Source: Glaciozyma antarctica PI12
Lineage: Eukaryota > Basidiomycota > Microbotryomycetes > Kriegeriales > Camptobasidiaceae
NCBI GenBank assembly: GCA_002917775.1
Contig: KZ627162.1
Location: 103,609 to 167,608 of the forward strand
Length of the DNA stretch: 64,000 nt
Reading direction: 5' to 3'
The notes below the pieces were generated by a model. It was not told the DNA's origin. It made no database searches and saw nothing but the letters and a program-made list of their open reading frames with translations. Positions 10,832 through 21,942 of this stretch are shown here, one piece after another. Position numbers and translations under genes: made by a program. How positions within the stretch are numbered: the stretch's first letter is position 1; every line of letters begins with the position of its first letter.

Positions 10832-11173
10832 GAGGCTGGATGGAGGAGGCGCTGGAGGTGAGAAGGAAGATGGAGGAGGGGGAACTGTGAATGCGATGCG
10901 ATGTTGTAGGATCGGATGAGAGCGTGACCGTTGCGGCGTGTGGATGGTACTGCTTCGTAGATGATTACAGTGTGTTGAGCTCCCTGCGGGCGCTAGGGGG
11001 AGGAATCCTGCTTGCGTTCGAAGATACTCTGCGGAGCTCCGCGGAAGTCAAGGAGCGCGAGGTTTGACTTCTCCCTTGTCTGCTTCCACCTCTCACAGCA
11101 GCGCTCTCACGCCAGTAAGCTCTCCACACGCCCACAGGCCTGGCTGCGCTGACCCTGTCCCTCCTCTCCAGAC
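10832..11173. other. intergenic/5' region of F-box copy 3
   Basis: 342 bp that may include the last Rtr1 codons (to 10890). It contains intron-like signals (GTAAGC at 11118, CTCTCCAG at 11165-11172) immediately before the F-box reading frame. No RNA gene is seen. Confidence 0.4.
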
Positions 11174-12359
11174 GTGGCCTCGTCGGCACCCTCGCTTTCA
11201 TCCCTGCCGCTCGAGATCAAGCTCTACATCGTCAAGGTCGCCTGCGAAGGCTTTTACGGCTTCCCAATCCTAGCGTTCAGCACTATTCAAAGGCTCGCTC
11301 TTGTGAACAGGGAATTCGCCGCCTTGGCCCAGCAGGAGATTTGGAGGGTGCGGCCGTCTACTGGCCGATCCTAAGGTGGCAATACTGACCTGTTTGTACT
11401 TGCAGAGCGTCGACCTCGATCGCCGCACGCCTTCTCAGCTGGTCAGATTCGCTACCGAGATCGTCCCCCGCCACGCCGACTCCGTCTCCTCGATCCGCCT
11501 TCCCGAACGCGTCCTTTCAAACCAGTCCGAATCCCCTTCCCAACTCGCCGTTTATGGATCGACTCCCCTGCGACCTTCCAAAGAGCTCCGTCGCCTTTTG
11601 GCGGAAGTCATTCTGAGGCTTCCAAATCTCCGTCGAGTGGAGCTCACGTTCGATACGTCCGGCATGGAGGGGACTTTGGCGCGTGCGGTGAAGAGCGCGT
11701 CGAACAGGATCGTCGATTTGGCGGTACACGAACTGGGTTGGACCCCGGTCGACGAAGTCTCCCACTTCCTCGCCGCCTCCTCCTCTCTCCGACGCTTGGA
11801 GGTCGATTTCAGCGATTACGAGTTCTCGGGCTCACCCGAACTTTTTGCTGAAACGCTAGGATCTCTCGGAAGCCTCCAGTCGCTCAACCTCAGCGGATTC
11901 GTCGACCCATTCTTCGACGCCTTCGCAGCGCAGGCGGACTGGCCGGCGGGTCTATCGGTCCTCGAGCTCACAGTCGAGCCTTGTGACGTTTCTGAGCTCC
12001 CCGAGCACGTTCCACTCGACTCCCTCCTCCCCTTCCTCGCCCGCCTCGCTCCCACCCTAACGTCCTTCTCGACCAACCGACCTTTCCCTTCCTCCGTCGA
12101 CCTCTCCTCCCTCTACCTTCCCCACATCCACATCCTCCACCTCGATTACTGCCCCAACGTCTCCTACGAATCGGTCGCCGACCTCCTCCACCGGCACCGC
12201 GGAACGCTCCAGGATTTTGCAATCTCGGTCGACCGCGAGTTCGATAGGAGTCGTCCTCAGGCGTTTGGCGAGAGCTACGGAGTCGCTGTTCGCGTTGAGC
12301 TGGAGGAGGAGAAATATGACGTTTACGATTGGGATGGAAGGAGTGCGTATGGTGATTAG
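11174..12359 (+). CDS. F-box/LRR-like protein (paralogue copy 3)
   Basis: Two exons (11174-11347, 11406-12359) encode about 375 aa. The N-terminus SLSSLPLEIKLYIVKVACEG with LALVNREFAALAQQEIWR resembles a degenerate F-box. The rest is built of leucine-rich segments (LPNLRRVELTF, SSSLRRLEVDF, LGSLQSLNLSGF, YLPHIHILHLDYC) like the LRR halves of fungal F-box proteins. The C-terminus is acidic (VRVELEEEKYDVYDWDG). It is clearly paralogous to 28765-29949: both share APTLTSF, the position of the intron after W-R/S-SV, and most LRR landmarks. No ATG is visible in frame. The open frame begins at GTG 11174 just after a CTCTCCAG acceptor, so the true start probably lies in an upstream exon I cannot place. 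An SCF substrate receptor is the family expectation, with target unknown. Confidence 0.75.
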
Positions 12360-13081
12360 GATTGAGGGTGGGTCGAAGAATGGGGTGGCGAATGCCTTGC
12401 GCGGGAGGACGATGTGGGGAGGAGGGAGGCGAGCTACGAGGAGGGGGAAGGGAATTGTTAGGAGAAGGCGGAGGAGGATAGCGAACTAGCGGACGTCACG
12501 GACGTGCTCTGCGAAACGATACTTTTCTGCCTGCCAGCCCATCGCTACTCGCTCAGTTATTCAAGCTCTCGGATTCTCTATCACGCTCTAATACTTGCCT
12601 CTCCTCCGATCCACCCACGGCGTAACCCGTCGCGGCCAAGATCCTCGACTCGCGTCGTTCGCTACTCCCGTCCCTCTCCTCCTTCAAGACTTCTCCCCTC
12701 TCCTTTCCCAAAACTTCTCCTCCACATGCCGCACTGCGGACCTTGGCCACGGGCTTTCGAACGCGCTCGCGGGCATTCCACCGGCGAGCGCGACGACCCA
12801 CTCATCTTTACGGCGGCTTCGCAAGGTCGCGACCGAGCACCTCTGCTTCGCACTTCCAGGTTTTCCCTTCTCCGATCGCTCGTTCAAGCAAGTCATCTCG
12901 TCGTTGAAGCCTCTCCCCTCCGTCATCGTTCAACAGCCTCACTGCAACGAGCAGTTCCTTCCACGCACAGCCCTCATCTCTCTCCCACAACCAGCAACAC
13001 CCAAAAATCGAACTTCATGAGACCCGCCTTGCATTGCGTACAAGCCGAGCGAAACCTCTCCCCTTGATCAACAAACGCCGA
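12360..13081. other. intergenic, F-box copy 3 to RPL10 (convergent)
   Basis: 721 bp between two 3' ends. Both strands are largely open (for example + 12595-13020), but the frames lack ATG starts, introns and recognisable motifs, so I do not call a gene. It could hide a small lineage-specific gene. Confidence 0.4.
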
Positions 13082-14424
13082 TCAAGCGCTGCCGGCGTTG
13101 ACAGCGGCGACGCGGTCGAGCGCACGAAGGTTCTCCTCGAGGTTTCCGTGAGGAGTGAGGAACTGAAGGTAGCATCCTGTGTTCCATCTGAGAGTTAGAA
13201 GGGAGGGAGGAAGGGAGAAGAGGAGAAGGGACGAACCATCCTGGACAACGAGTCCTCCATCGCGCTGGGCGAGGTACTCGGGGCGGGTGAGGGAGGTGAA
13301 TCCCCACTTCTTGGAAACGATGATCTTCTGGCGTCCGGGGAACTGTTCGGGTGCGAGAGTGAGTGAGCGCCTTCGAGAGCCGAGAGAGGAAGGGAGAGGG
13401 AACGCACCTTGTACTGGGCGCGACGGAAAGCCTCCATGACGACAGCCTTGTTCGAGTCCTTGCAACGAATGGAGAGGATGATCTGTCCAATGTTGATACG
13501 GGCGACCTTTCCGATGGCACTTCCCCAAGCACCACGCATTCCAGACGACAACCTATCGGCTCCAGCGCACGAGAGCGTCTTGTGGGCGCGGATGACGTGG
13601 TGGGGGTGGGCGCGGACGCGGAGATGGAACGAGTCCTTGCCGGAGGTCTTGACGACGTACTTGTTGGCGCAAATACGGGCGGCCTCGAGGGCCTCGGACG
13701 AGAGCTGCTCGAGCTCGTTGGAGACGAGGTGGCAGCTGCGGACGGCGGGAGGGGTTAGCTGGGAAGGTGGGGCGAGTAGGGCGGGCGGGGCGCACCAGAA
13801 GGGGGAAGTCGTCGACGGAAGCCTTCTTGCGTCCGAGATCGAAGATGCTGAGGAAGCAAGTCGAGTCAGCTACCAGCTCGTTTCGGGTCCGATAACCGTC
13901 GGCGTTCAGCGTGTCGTAGGGGTATGTGGGGAGTGCATTGAGCGCAATGGCGTAGGCGTTGCGTAGGGAGATGGAGGGGGCCGGCGGGTTGGAGTGGAGG
14001 CAGGTCGCGACTTACCGAATCTTGGGGTCGGGGACACCACGGTTGTATCGACTCTTGGGGAAAGGCTTGTTCTTGCAATACCTGTAGCAGCGGGCAGGAC
14101 GGCGACCCCTGCAAGAGAGAAACGAGAGACTTTGGTCAGCACCACTGCTCTCCGAAACGCTGACTCCCCACTTGTCCCCTCGTCCCAACAGCCAGCACCT
14201 CCCCCTCCAGGCCGTTCGACTCCAAACTGGCAGTACACGCAGGTACATCCCTCCCCATCCAGCCCTCCCCTCGGCGTCCCCTCCTCCTCCAACGGCCGAC
14301 CAGCAGGATTTTCGCCACTTGTCGAAATTCGGAGAGGCGTTGGGAGGGCTGGGGCGGCGGGACTGGCGCAGGGGGAAGGGTGCAGAGGGCACCAGGGAGT
14401 AGGGCAGGAACCAACGGCGGACAT
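13082..14424 (-). CDS. RPL10: 60S ribosomal protein L10 (uL16)
   Basis: uL16 sits near the peptidyl-transferase centre and is needed for 60S maturation. The start codon is split. AAAAAT ends at 14423, a 314-nt intron (14109-14422, GTCCGC donor, CTTGCAG acceptor) follows, and exon 2 gives G-GGT-CGC, reading [20 protein letters not shown]. Next come [70 protein letters not shown] and [14 protein letters not shown], ending VNA-GSA. The exon ending KKASVDDFP contains a run of five C (13801-13805). With four C the exon reads DDFPFC and splices perfectly to [10 protein letters not shown], but as written the phase is wrong. For an essential protein this is probably a sequence error. It is co-oriented with RPN6 upstream. 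Confidence 0.96.
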
Positions 14425-14665
14425 TTTTAACTGTTTCTTGAGGTAGGAACGGGGGGTGGAAGCGAAAGCCCTCAGGGCGAGTCTCCGAGGAAGTTGCTTC
14501 GAGGCTGCTACCTTCTTTATAGCAGCGTTTCTAGGTCATCCATCCTCTCTCTCCGGGAAGCTGACTCGAGTCTCGACACACCGAACAGAGGAACAGCGAG
14601 CAAGCAAACGTTCTCGAAGTAGAGCAGCAATGCGACGCTCGGGAATCAAAGGGCGATTGCAAGCT

Positions 14666-16484
14666 CTACAACTTCTGAGCCGAATCGAACAGCAACTCGA
14701 CCAACTGCGAAACATGCCCAATCGTCTGCAACGTAGCGTCGTACGTTTTCTGCAGTCCCATCAGTCAGACACTCGAAACGGACGAGCGAAAGGACGACTC
14801 ACGTCCTCCTCTGGCTTCTCAAACACGACCAAGCACGCCGCACCCTGGTCCAAGATCCCGTGGAACACCTTGTCCAGGATCATCTGGCTCAACCTATCAT
14901 CCACCATCAGCACGCGCACCAGAACGCAAAGAAGGACGACGAACTTGGCCTCTACTTCACGAACGGGCTGCTTGACGAGCTCGGCGACGTGGGCGATCTC
15001 GACGCGGCTGTAAGGCTCGATGATCCTAACGAGATTCTGCTCGAGAAGAGTGTCGTACAACGCTGCTAGGTGATTCCGAATGATAGGGTCGTCCGAAAGC
15101 TCTGCTCGCGAGTCGTTAGTCCGGCACCGAGCAAAGGAGGAGCGAGACAAACCCTTCTTGTGCTCTTGCAACATCCGCTCAAAGTCAGACAGGCTGCGGT
15201 CCTCGTGTGCTTTGGCGATGGCCTTCATCGCATCGACGTCGGGACCGGCGTAACGCTGTGCGAGCTTGCCTCCGACGATCGCAGCGACGTCTTCTGGCTG
15301 CGAAGGGAGTGGTCGTCAGCTTGCCTCGTCGGAACGAGGAACTAGGAACGCACCAGGTTCAGCATGATCTTGCACATGAGCATGTACTTGAGAGCAGCGG
15401 TCGCTTTGGGGTCGTCCTGGCTCGAAAGACCTTCGAGCGCCTCAAAGAAGTAGGAGTAGCTGTGCGGAGGTGCGACGAGTCAGGATCTATGAGCCACCCG
15501 TACAAGGAAAGGAACGCACGCAGTCTTGTAGTCCTTGTCCTCGGCGTGTAGGACACCACTCTGCATGTCGAGCTGGGCTTGGAGTAGGGGAGGGCAGTAG
15601 ATCGAGTTGGCGGCGGTTCGGGCGGAGGTGAGGGCAGCCTGGTCGTAGAGACGTCAGCTACGCATCTCAGAGTAGCTTGTTGATGCACGCACCTTGGATT
15701 TGGGCATGTTGGCGAGGGCGTGGTGGACGCGGGACTCGAGCAGGTGGACCTCCGTGAGGATCATCTTGTCGTCGAGCTTCTTGAGTTCGCGCAGGAGGGA
15801 AGTGATGAGGGAGAGAGCGTCGCGGAAGTTGGCGTTATCAATGTACCTGTCGAGCCAGCAGAGTCAGCACCAGCTTGCGGCACGGTGGAGGGACAGCACG
15901 CACAGCGCCACGAGACGAGTCTCGAGGTTCTGCTTGAGGAAGATGCGCTTCTCCGCCTTGGCCCATCCAACGTTCTCCTTGGTCACCTCAATCTGCACCG
16001 CACTACTCCCAGGGATCGCAGTGAAGAAGTCGAGGAGGGTCCGGACTGTTGCAGCTGGGTGCTCAGCTGGCGTTCGCGCTGGACAAGGAAGGAACGCACC
16101 GAGTTTGGCCGTCTTGGCTTTGGCGAGGTGCTCCATGAGAGGCCTTGAAGAGCGCACGACATCGGCGAGAGCAGCTGCGTCCCTGCGAGCGCCACGGCAT
16201 CAGCTCCATCCCTCTCACGCCCTCGAGAGCTCGCTCACTTCTTGTCCCGGTAGAGCTCTCCAAGCTTGAGGATCGCAGCCTCCTTCTCGCGCAATAGTTC
16301 CTCGTCCTTGGGACCTGGAGGAGGAGCGGGTGAGCTGGGTGGAGGGCAGTGACGCGCGTGAGTTACCTGCTGGCCGTGAGAGGATCTGTTTGAGGATCGA
16401 CTCGGCTCCTGCTGGGTCTGTTGCGAGCAAAGCGGTGGCGTCTGCGACTGATGAACGAGTTGATCCTTCTGCGTCGATTGACAT
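14666..16484 (-). CDS. RPN6: 26S proteasome regulatory subunit Rpn6
   Basis: Rpn6 is a lid subunit that clamps the lid to the 20S core and the ATPase ring. The protein starts [20 protein letters not shown] at 16484 and shows the solenoid ([71 protein letters not shown]). A C-terminal PCI domain follows ([57 protein letters not shown]). It ends at SAQKL before a TAG at 14666. Many short introns interrupt it. Domain order and length of about 420 aa match the family. Its start codon faces that of RPN7 over 122 bp, so two lid subunits share one promoter region. Confidence 0.96.
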
Positions 16485-16606
16485 CTTCGAAGCGAGTTGA
16501 GGGGGGGGGGGAGGGAGGCTCAACTCAAGCTGACGCGGCCTTGGGCGACTCGAGTTGCTCGACTGCTCCTCTGCTTCCACCACTTCCTCCAACCTCTCTC
16601 TGAACG
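16485..16606. promoter_or_regulatory. RPN6/RPN7 shared promoter with inverted repeat around G11
   Basis: Only 122 bp separate the two start codons. The interval holds GAGTTGAG (16494-16501) and its perfect inverse CTCAACTC (16519-16526) flanking a G-rich loop that begins with 11 consecutive G (16501-16511). A second CTCGAGTTGCTCGA-type palindromic cluster lies at about 16549-16563. I do not see the yeast PACE hexamer core. A common regulator for both lid genes is inference. Confidence 0.5.
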
Positions 16607-18123
16607 ATGAATCCTACACCAAACGAGGACACTGTCCTGCCCATCCCCAACCTCCGCCTTCCTGAAGCCGTGTTTGTCCTGCTCGAGCCCAAGGCGAGCT
16701 CTATCCACGGCAAGGCAAAGGAGGTCCTCCTCAAGGGAATCGAGGCAGATGGTCCGCTCCACTCCCTCCTCCCAGCTACTCCCAGCTAACAGCCTTGACC
16801 ACACACAGAGATGGCACCCTACCTCGCCTTCCTCACCTCCGACCCTTCCTCATCCCTCGTCATTTCCCCCGACCCTGAACTCCTCGCCCGTCTGCAAGCC
16901 AAGAACACGGAGGAGCTCACCAAGCTAGACGCAAAGCTAGAAGACGCGGAGAAGAACCTAGGAGAGACGGAGATCAGCGACGCCTTGCGGGCCAAGGCGA
17001 CCTACCTCGCGAGGATTGGGGAGAACGGTTGACCGCTGCGCCTTGTCGAATGGGAGGAACCGAGGGCTGATGATGGGGGGTAGGATGCGGCGGTCAAGGC
17101 TGCTGAGGCTGCGTTGGCTAAGACGGCGGGACTGGGATCGCGTATCGACATTCGTCTCGCCATCATTCGAATCGGCTTCTTCCATGGCGACCACGAGCTC
17201 ATCTCGACCAACATCAACAAGGCGCAGCTGTGCGTAGAGCTCTCCCGCTTACCCTGGAGCTCAAGCCTGACTCTGAGCCCTCTTCGCAGCCTGGTGGACG
17301 AGGGAGGAGACTGGGATCGACGAAACCGCCTCAAGGCGTACCATGGCCTTCACCTCCTCTCCATCCGCAACTTTAAGCTCGGCGGAGAGCTCCTCCTCGA
17401 TACCGTCTCAACATTTACTGCCACCGAGCTCATCGACTACGAGGACTTTGTCACGCTCTGCGTTCTCGCTGGCGTGCTGACCCTCGAGCGACGAGACTTA
17501 AAGTTGAAGGTGCGTTCGCCTCTCCCTGCTCTCCCTTTTCCTGTGCTGACGCTTCGAGACGGGCAGATCATGGAATCCCCAGAAGTCATCTCCATTCTCC
17601 CCACCGTCCCAACGCTCAAGGACTTCTGCGACTCGCTCTACAAGTGCGAATACGCGACCTTCTTCCGCTCCCTCGGTCCGTCCCTTCCCTCCCCCCATCT
17701 CCCCTCTCTAACCCTCTCGTCTTCGCAGCCGTGATCGAGGAGCACCACCTCATCCCTTCCCGCCTCCTCTCCGTCCATGCCCGGTATTACGTCCGCGAGA
17801 TGCGCATCAAGGCCTACGCCCAGCTCCTCGAGAGCTATCGCAGTGTGACGATGAAGAACCTGTGCAGCGCATTCGGAGTCGGAGAGGAGTTCATGGATGA
17901 GTGCGTCCTCTCTCTCCCTCCTTCGTGAACGGGGCTGACGCGTGTGAGAAGGGACCTTTCGCGATTCATTGCGGCCGGGAGGTTGAATTGCTCTATTGAT
18001 CGAGTGAATGGAGTCGTGGAGACCAACAGGCCTGATGCGAAGAATGCGCGATACGAGGCGGTCATTAAGCAGGGGGACGTGCTGTTGACGTCGGTTCAGA
18101 GGCTTAGTAGGGTCATTGGATGA
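16607..18123 (+). CDS. RPN7: 26S proteasome regulatory subunit Rpn7
   Basis: Rpn7 is a PCI-domain lid subunit. The protein starts [20 protein letters not shown] and passes [72 protein letters not shown] and [20 protein letters not shown]. The PCI part reads [60 protein letters not shown] and [20 protein letters not shown], ending LSRVIG before the TGA at 18121. Six or so introns of 45-60 nt interrupt it. Domain order and length of about 400 aa fit the family. It is divergent from RPN6, which suggests co-regulation. Confidence 0.96.
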
Positions 18124-18289
18124 ATGAATGGGTTGGGTTGCTTGAAGCTAGGCGGAGTGGATGGCTTTGGGGAGTCGGGAGGGCGGCGCTCGCTAGGACT
18201 TCCGAGTTGGCTTTGTTGTCAGTTCCTCTGCTCGTGCTCTCTGCTAACGCTCCATTCCCTCAGCAACATTCTCGCGCCTCCTCTCTGCC

Positions 18290-18668
18290 ATGCTGTCGCC
18301 AGAGTCCGTTCGCCCAGTCCCTTGTCGAAACTACCTCCCTCGCGAGCCGGAAGACAGGCTCTCAATGTGGCTTGCGAAGGACAGCTTCGTCGGTCCGCAA
18401 GATCCAGTTCTCGCGAGTGTGAGCAGCTCGCTCATGAGATCATCTTTCCGCACATAACCGGTCTCCGTGGCGAGAGTCGTTGCGAGAGAGGCTCGCTCCC
18501 CACGGATTCATCCCTCGCGACGAGAGTGACGAAGTCGCGAGTCGGTACCTGATGGAACATGGAACCAGCAAAGAGGGCAAGAAATGGGAAGATGCTATAG
18601 GATTCAGTCCGGTGCGAGGACAGGAGGAGGGAGGATGGGTTGTTATCGAGCGGGAGAAGGGGACCTGA
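18290..18668 (+). CDS. small hypothetical protein, 106 aa
   Basis: Two exons (18290-18418, 18477-18668) with a 58-nt intron (GTGAGC donor, ATAAC branch, GAGAG acceptor) give MLSPESVRPVPCRNYLPREP through LRERLAPHGFIPRDESDEVA to GWVVIEREKGT. The splice preserves the frame, and each exon alone is interrupted by a stop in its own frame. The composition is non-repetitive with charged helices and no membrane span. I do not recognise the family. It starts 167 bp after the RPN7 stop on the same strand, so the RPN7 3' UTR and this promoter share little space. Confidence 0.55.
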
Positions 18669-18883
18669 AGGCGCGAGGCGAATGAGCTGGCTTCGTGTCC
18701 GGTGCTTCGCTGCTCGAGTTCAAGAAGATGTGATCGCTCTGTTTCCCCTTCAAGAGTTTGAATCAGGGAGAGAGGATTCGACGAAAGCAGGAGGGAGAGT
18801 GGAAGCTGGAAGCTGAGGAGCAGTCAGCAGCAGCGACGCCTCCTTCGCGCTCAACATTACACAAAAGTCCCTCCGCAACAGCA

Positions 18884-19832
18884 TCACCTCCTCCTAGGGG
18901 GCGAGCGACTCCTGTCCCTCTCCGTATCCCTCCTCCGATCGCGATCGTCCCTCCTCCCATCGTAGTCCCTCCGCTCCACCGGTTCCCTCTCCCTCCTCAT
19001 CTCCTCCCTCGGCCCACTCCCCCTCCTCTCCCTCGGTCTGTCATACGCCTCCCTCCTCAGTCTCTCTTCAATCTCAGCGCTCGTCTCCCTCGCCCTCCCG
19101 TCCCCCCTCCCTTCCTCCGCTCCTCGACTCCGTTCCCGCTCGTCGTCCCTCCTACTCCGCTTGTGTGAGTGCGAATGCCGATGCTCCTTCTCCTTTCCCT
19201 TTCCCTTCTCCTTCTCCTCCCTCTTCGCTGCCCGTTCCGCTCGGCGCTGCTCCTTCTCCGCCTTGTGAGCCGCTTTCGCAGCTTCCTTGGCGGCTTGCTC
19301 GAGGATAGCGGCGTTGGGGTCTACGGGTCCTGCAGGAGCAATGGGGACGCGAACGGTGGGTGCGAAACCGCTGGAGAGGAGGGCGTTAGTGGGCGGAGTC
19401 AGGAGGAGAGGAGGGACGTGCAGAGCGATTGCCAGGGCGTCCTCCTCGGCTTCTTTGATACGGCGGATCTCGGCGGTGCGCTCCTCTGCATCCGTGGCTG
19501 ACTCCTTGGTGTACCTGCGTGCGACGAGTTAGCAGGGGAGGAGGGGAGGACTGGGCAACGAGGCGCACCAGGTGATGTCGCGGTTGTTCTGCCAGCGTCC
19601 CTTTGGCGCTAGGATCGAGTGGCCCAGGTAGTTCTCGCGGTCCTTGTCCTGTAAATACGGGTTAGCTGTCCGCTCTCTCTCTCGTGGCAGAGCTGAGGCT
19701 TGCGTCTTTCACGTCGCTCCACTTGAAGTCGCCTGCTCCTCCACGAGTTCCTTCTCTGTGAGGGGTGGGGATTAGCTCGCCGTGCTTGATACTGCCTTTA
19801 AACGATGACTCCTACCTGACTGGAGCGTACAT
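18884..19832 (-). CDS. MMtag-domain protein (multiple myeloma tumour-associated protein 2 homologue)
   Basis: The N-terminus carries the MMtag signature: [43 protein letters not shown], then NNRDITWYTKES. A helical Lys/Glu-rich segment follows ([20 protein letters not shown]), then a long basic Arg/Ser/Asp-rich tail ending [10 protein letters not shown]. Such RS/RD tails are typical of nuclear RNA-associated proteins. The family is conserved but its biochemical role is poorly defined, so nuclear or splicing association is inference. Three introns lie in the N-terminal third. The start codon at 19832 is 166 bp from that of SLY41 on the other strand. Confidence 0.8.
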
Positions 19833-19998
19833 CTTGAGTTGCTGTGGCTGAGAGAGAGGCGTAGTGGGAACAGAGAGAGTTTCGACGACGAGCAGGGCGT
19901 CCTCTTGCTCGCTCTCCTTTCTGTCACTCGCTCGTTCACTCTTGTCCCTCCCCTGCCCCTCTACTCTACTCGCTGGTCGACCTCAATCCCATCGAGTG

Positions 19999-21942
19999 AT
20001 GACCCTGCAGCAAAACCCACCTTCGACGACCTCCAATCATCCCAGCTCAGCTCGCCCTCAACAGTCCTTCCTTGACGCGCGCAACAGGAACCCCTACCCT
20101 CATCCTTCGACTCCAGGCGACCGTGGGGATCACCAGACGTCTTACGTGGAAGACTACAGCCTCTCAGGTCCGCCCAAACTCTATCCTACCCGTGAGCTGC
20201 TAAGCTCACCTCGTGCGCTCGCAGATGTCAAGGAGACTCAGTTCCCTCCCAACTATGAGCCGAACGGAGCGTACCATCCCAACGGAGGGACTCAACACGG
20301 GGCGTACCGTCGACCGTCGTACTCGAAGGACACCATCCTCTCCACCTTCCTCCAAAACATCTTCACCGCGGCGAAGGACACGATCCACACTCACGCCCCC
20401 GCCGCTCACTCTGCGACGTTCGCCAATTCATCCTCCTCCTCCTTCTCCCTCGCCGCAACAGAAGACGGCCTCCTCAACACCATCCGTTCGCCGACACTCC
20501 CCTCCGCCTCGACCGTGGGCTTCGTAGGACTCTGTTCCTTGTGGTACATGAGCTCCGCCCTCTCGTCCAACACGGGGAAAGCGATCCTTACGAGGTTCCG
20601 CTACCCCGTCACCCTCACCATCGTCCAGTTCGCCTTCGTCGCGGGGTATTGCGTCGTGATCCTAGGCGTGCGGGAGCGGATAGGAGGGATCAGGGCTGGA
20701 AAGCACGCGAGCTTCGCGACGGCTGCTGGATGGGGGATCAAGAAGCCGTCGAGGGTCATGTTCCAGGGTACGCTCGTGATGAGCTTGTTCCAAATCGCTG
20801 GGCATGTCTTCTCGAGCATGGCGATTGCGCGAGTTCCCGTCAGCACCGTTCATACGATCAAGGTGCGTTCGTTCGCTCGTTGCAGCTGAGAATACGCTGA
20901 GCTGACTCGTACGCAGGCCCTTTCCCCTCTCTTCACCGTCGCGTCCTACGCCCTCCTCTTCCGCGTTCGCTACAGCGCGTCGACCTACCTCGCCCTCGCC
21001 CCCCTCACCCTCGGAGTCATGCTCGCATGCTCCTTCGACCTTCGCGCCAACGCCTTTGGCTTCCTATGCGCCCTTGGGTCGACCATCATCTTCGTCTCGC
21101 AAAACATCTTCTCCAAGAAGCTGTTGCCGAAGGAGTCGACCTCGGGAACGTCGCTCACGAACGCGCAGACGGGAGGAGGCCACAAGCTCGACAAGCTCAA
21201 CCTCCTCTTCTACTCGTCGGGCATGGCGTTTCTCCTCATGATCCCGATTTGGATCTACTCGGACGGGTCCGCCATCCTCACCGCCTGGTCGAACCAAGAA
21301 GCGCCTCCTTCGCCCTCGCACTCGTCCTCGTCGTCCCAATCCACCTCCCTCCTCTCCTACTTTATCCTCAACGGCACCGTACATTTCGCCCAAAACCTCA
21401 TCGCCTTCTCCATCCTCGCCCGCACCTCCCCCGTCACCTATTCTATCGCGTCCCTCGTCAAACGTATCGCCGTCATCTGCCTCGCCATCATCTGGTCAGG
21501 CCAGCACGTCACGGCGATTCAAGGGACGGGGATGACGATGACTTTCTTCGGGTTATGGTTGTACAACCGCGCGAAAGGCGACGTCGCGAAAGGCGAGATC
21601 AAGCGGACCAAGATTGAGAAGCGCGCAGAAATGTTCCTCCCCACTTCGGCGGACGACCTCCGTTCCCTCGATTCAACTCCTCCTCCTACCCTCCCTACCG
21701 ACGCCCACCCCTTCCCACCCAACTCGCATTCCTTCCCACCCAACTACACCCCGACCGTCACGTACGCTCCGACCCCACTCTCCCATTCGTCCATCATCGT
21801 TTCCCCTCCCCTCGATTCGACGCCGTTCGCAGGAGCGCATGAAGCGCAGGTAACGAACGGGGGAACGAGGAATAGGAGCTGGAGTCCTCAACCGTTCGTG
21901 CCCGGTGCGCCGACGGTTTCGGTAGGAGGGCAGTATCGCTAA
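19999..21942 (+). CDS. SLY41: Sly41-type triose-phosphate-transporter-family membrane protein
   Basis: In yeast SLY41 is a multicopy suppressor of Ypt1 loss, acting in ER-Golgi traffic. Three exons (19999-20167, 20225-20862, 20917-21942) give 610 aa. After a disordered 130-residue N-terminus come about ten hydrophobic helices with the TPT-family landmarks LCSLWYMSSALSSNTGKAIL, RFRYPVTLTIVQFAFVAGYC, FQIAGHVFSSMAIARVPVST/VHTIKALSPLFTV, LCALGSTIIFVSQNIFSKKL, TVHFAQNLIAFSILARTSPV and YSIASLVKRIAVICLAIIWS. The hydrophilic C-terminal tail (about 100 residues) is Pro/Ser-rich. The first intron has a GTCCGC donor. The orthology call rests on the long N-terminus and the SKKLLPKES loop. Confidence 0.9.

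Noticed and set aside
12504-13067. Overlapping open frames on both strands downstream of F-box copy 3
   Set aside because: No ATG-led frame with introns or a recognisable motif. Kept as intergenic.
13860-14030. The second RPL10 intron contains a stop-free run in frame with the next exon that looks coding
   Set aside because: It opens with a TAA right at the donor, breaks the conserved IR/IFDLG junction, and long open stretches are expected in DNA of this GC content.
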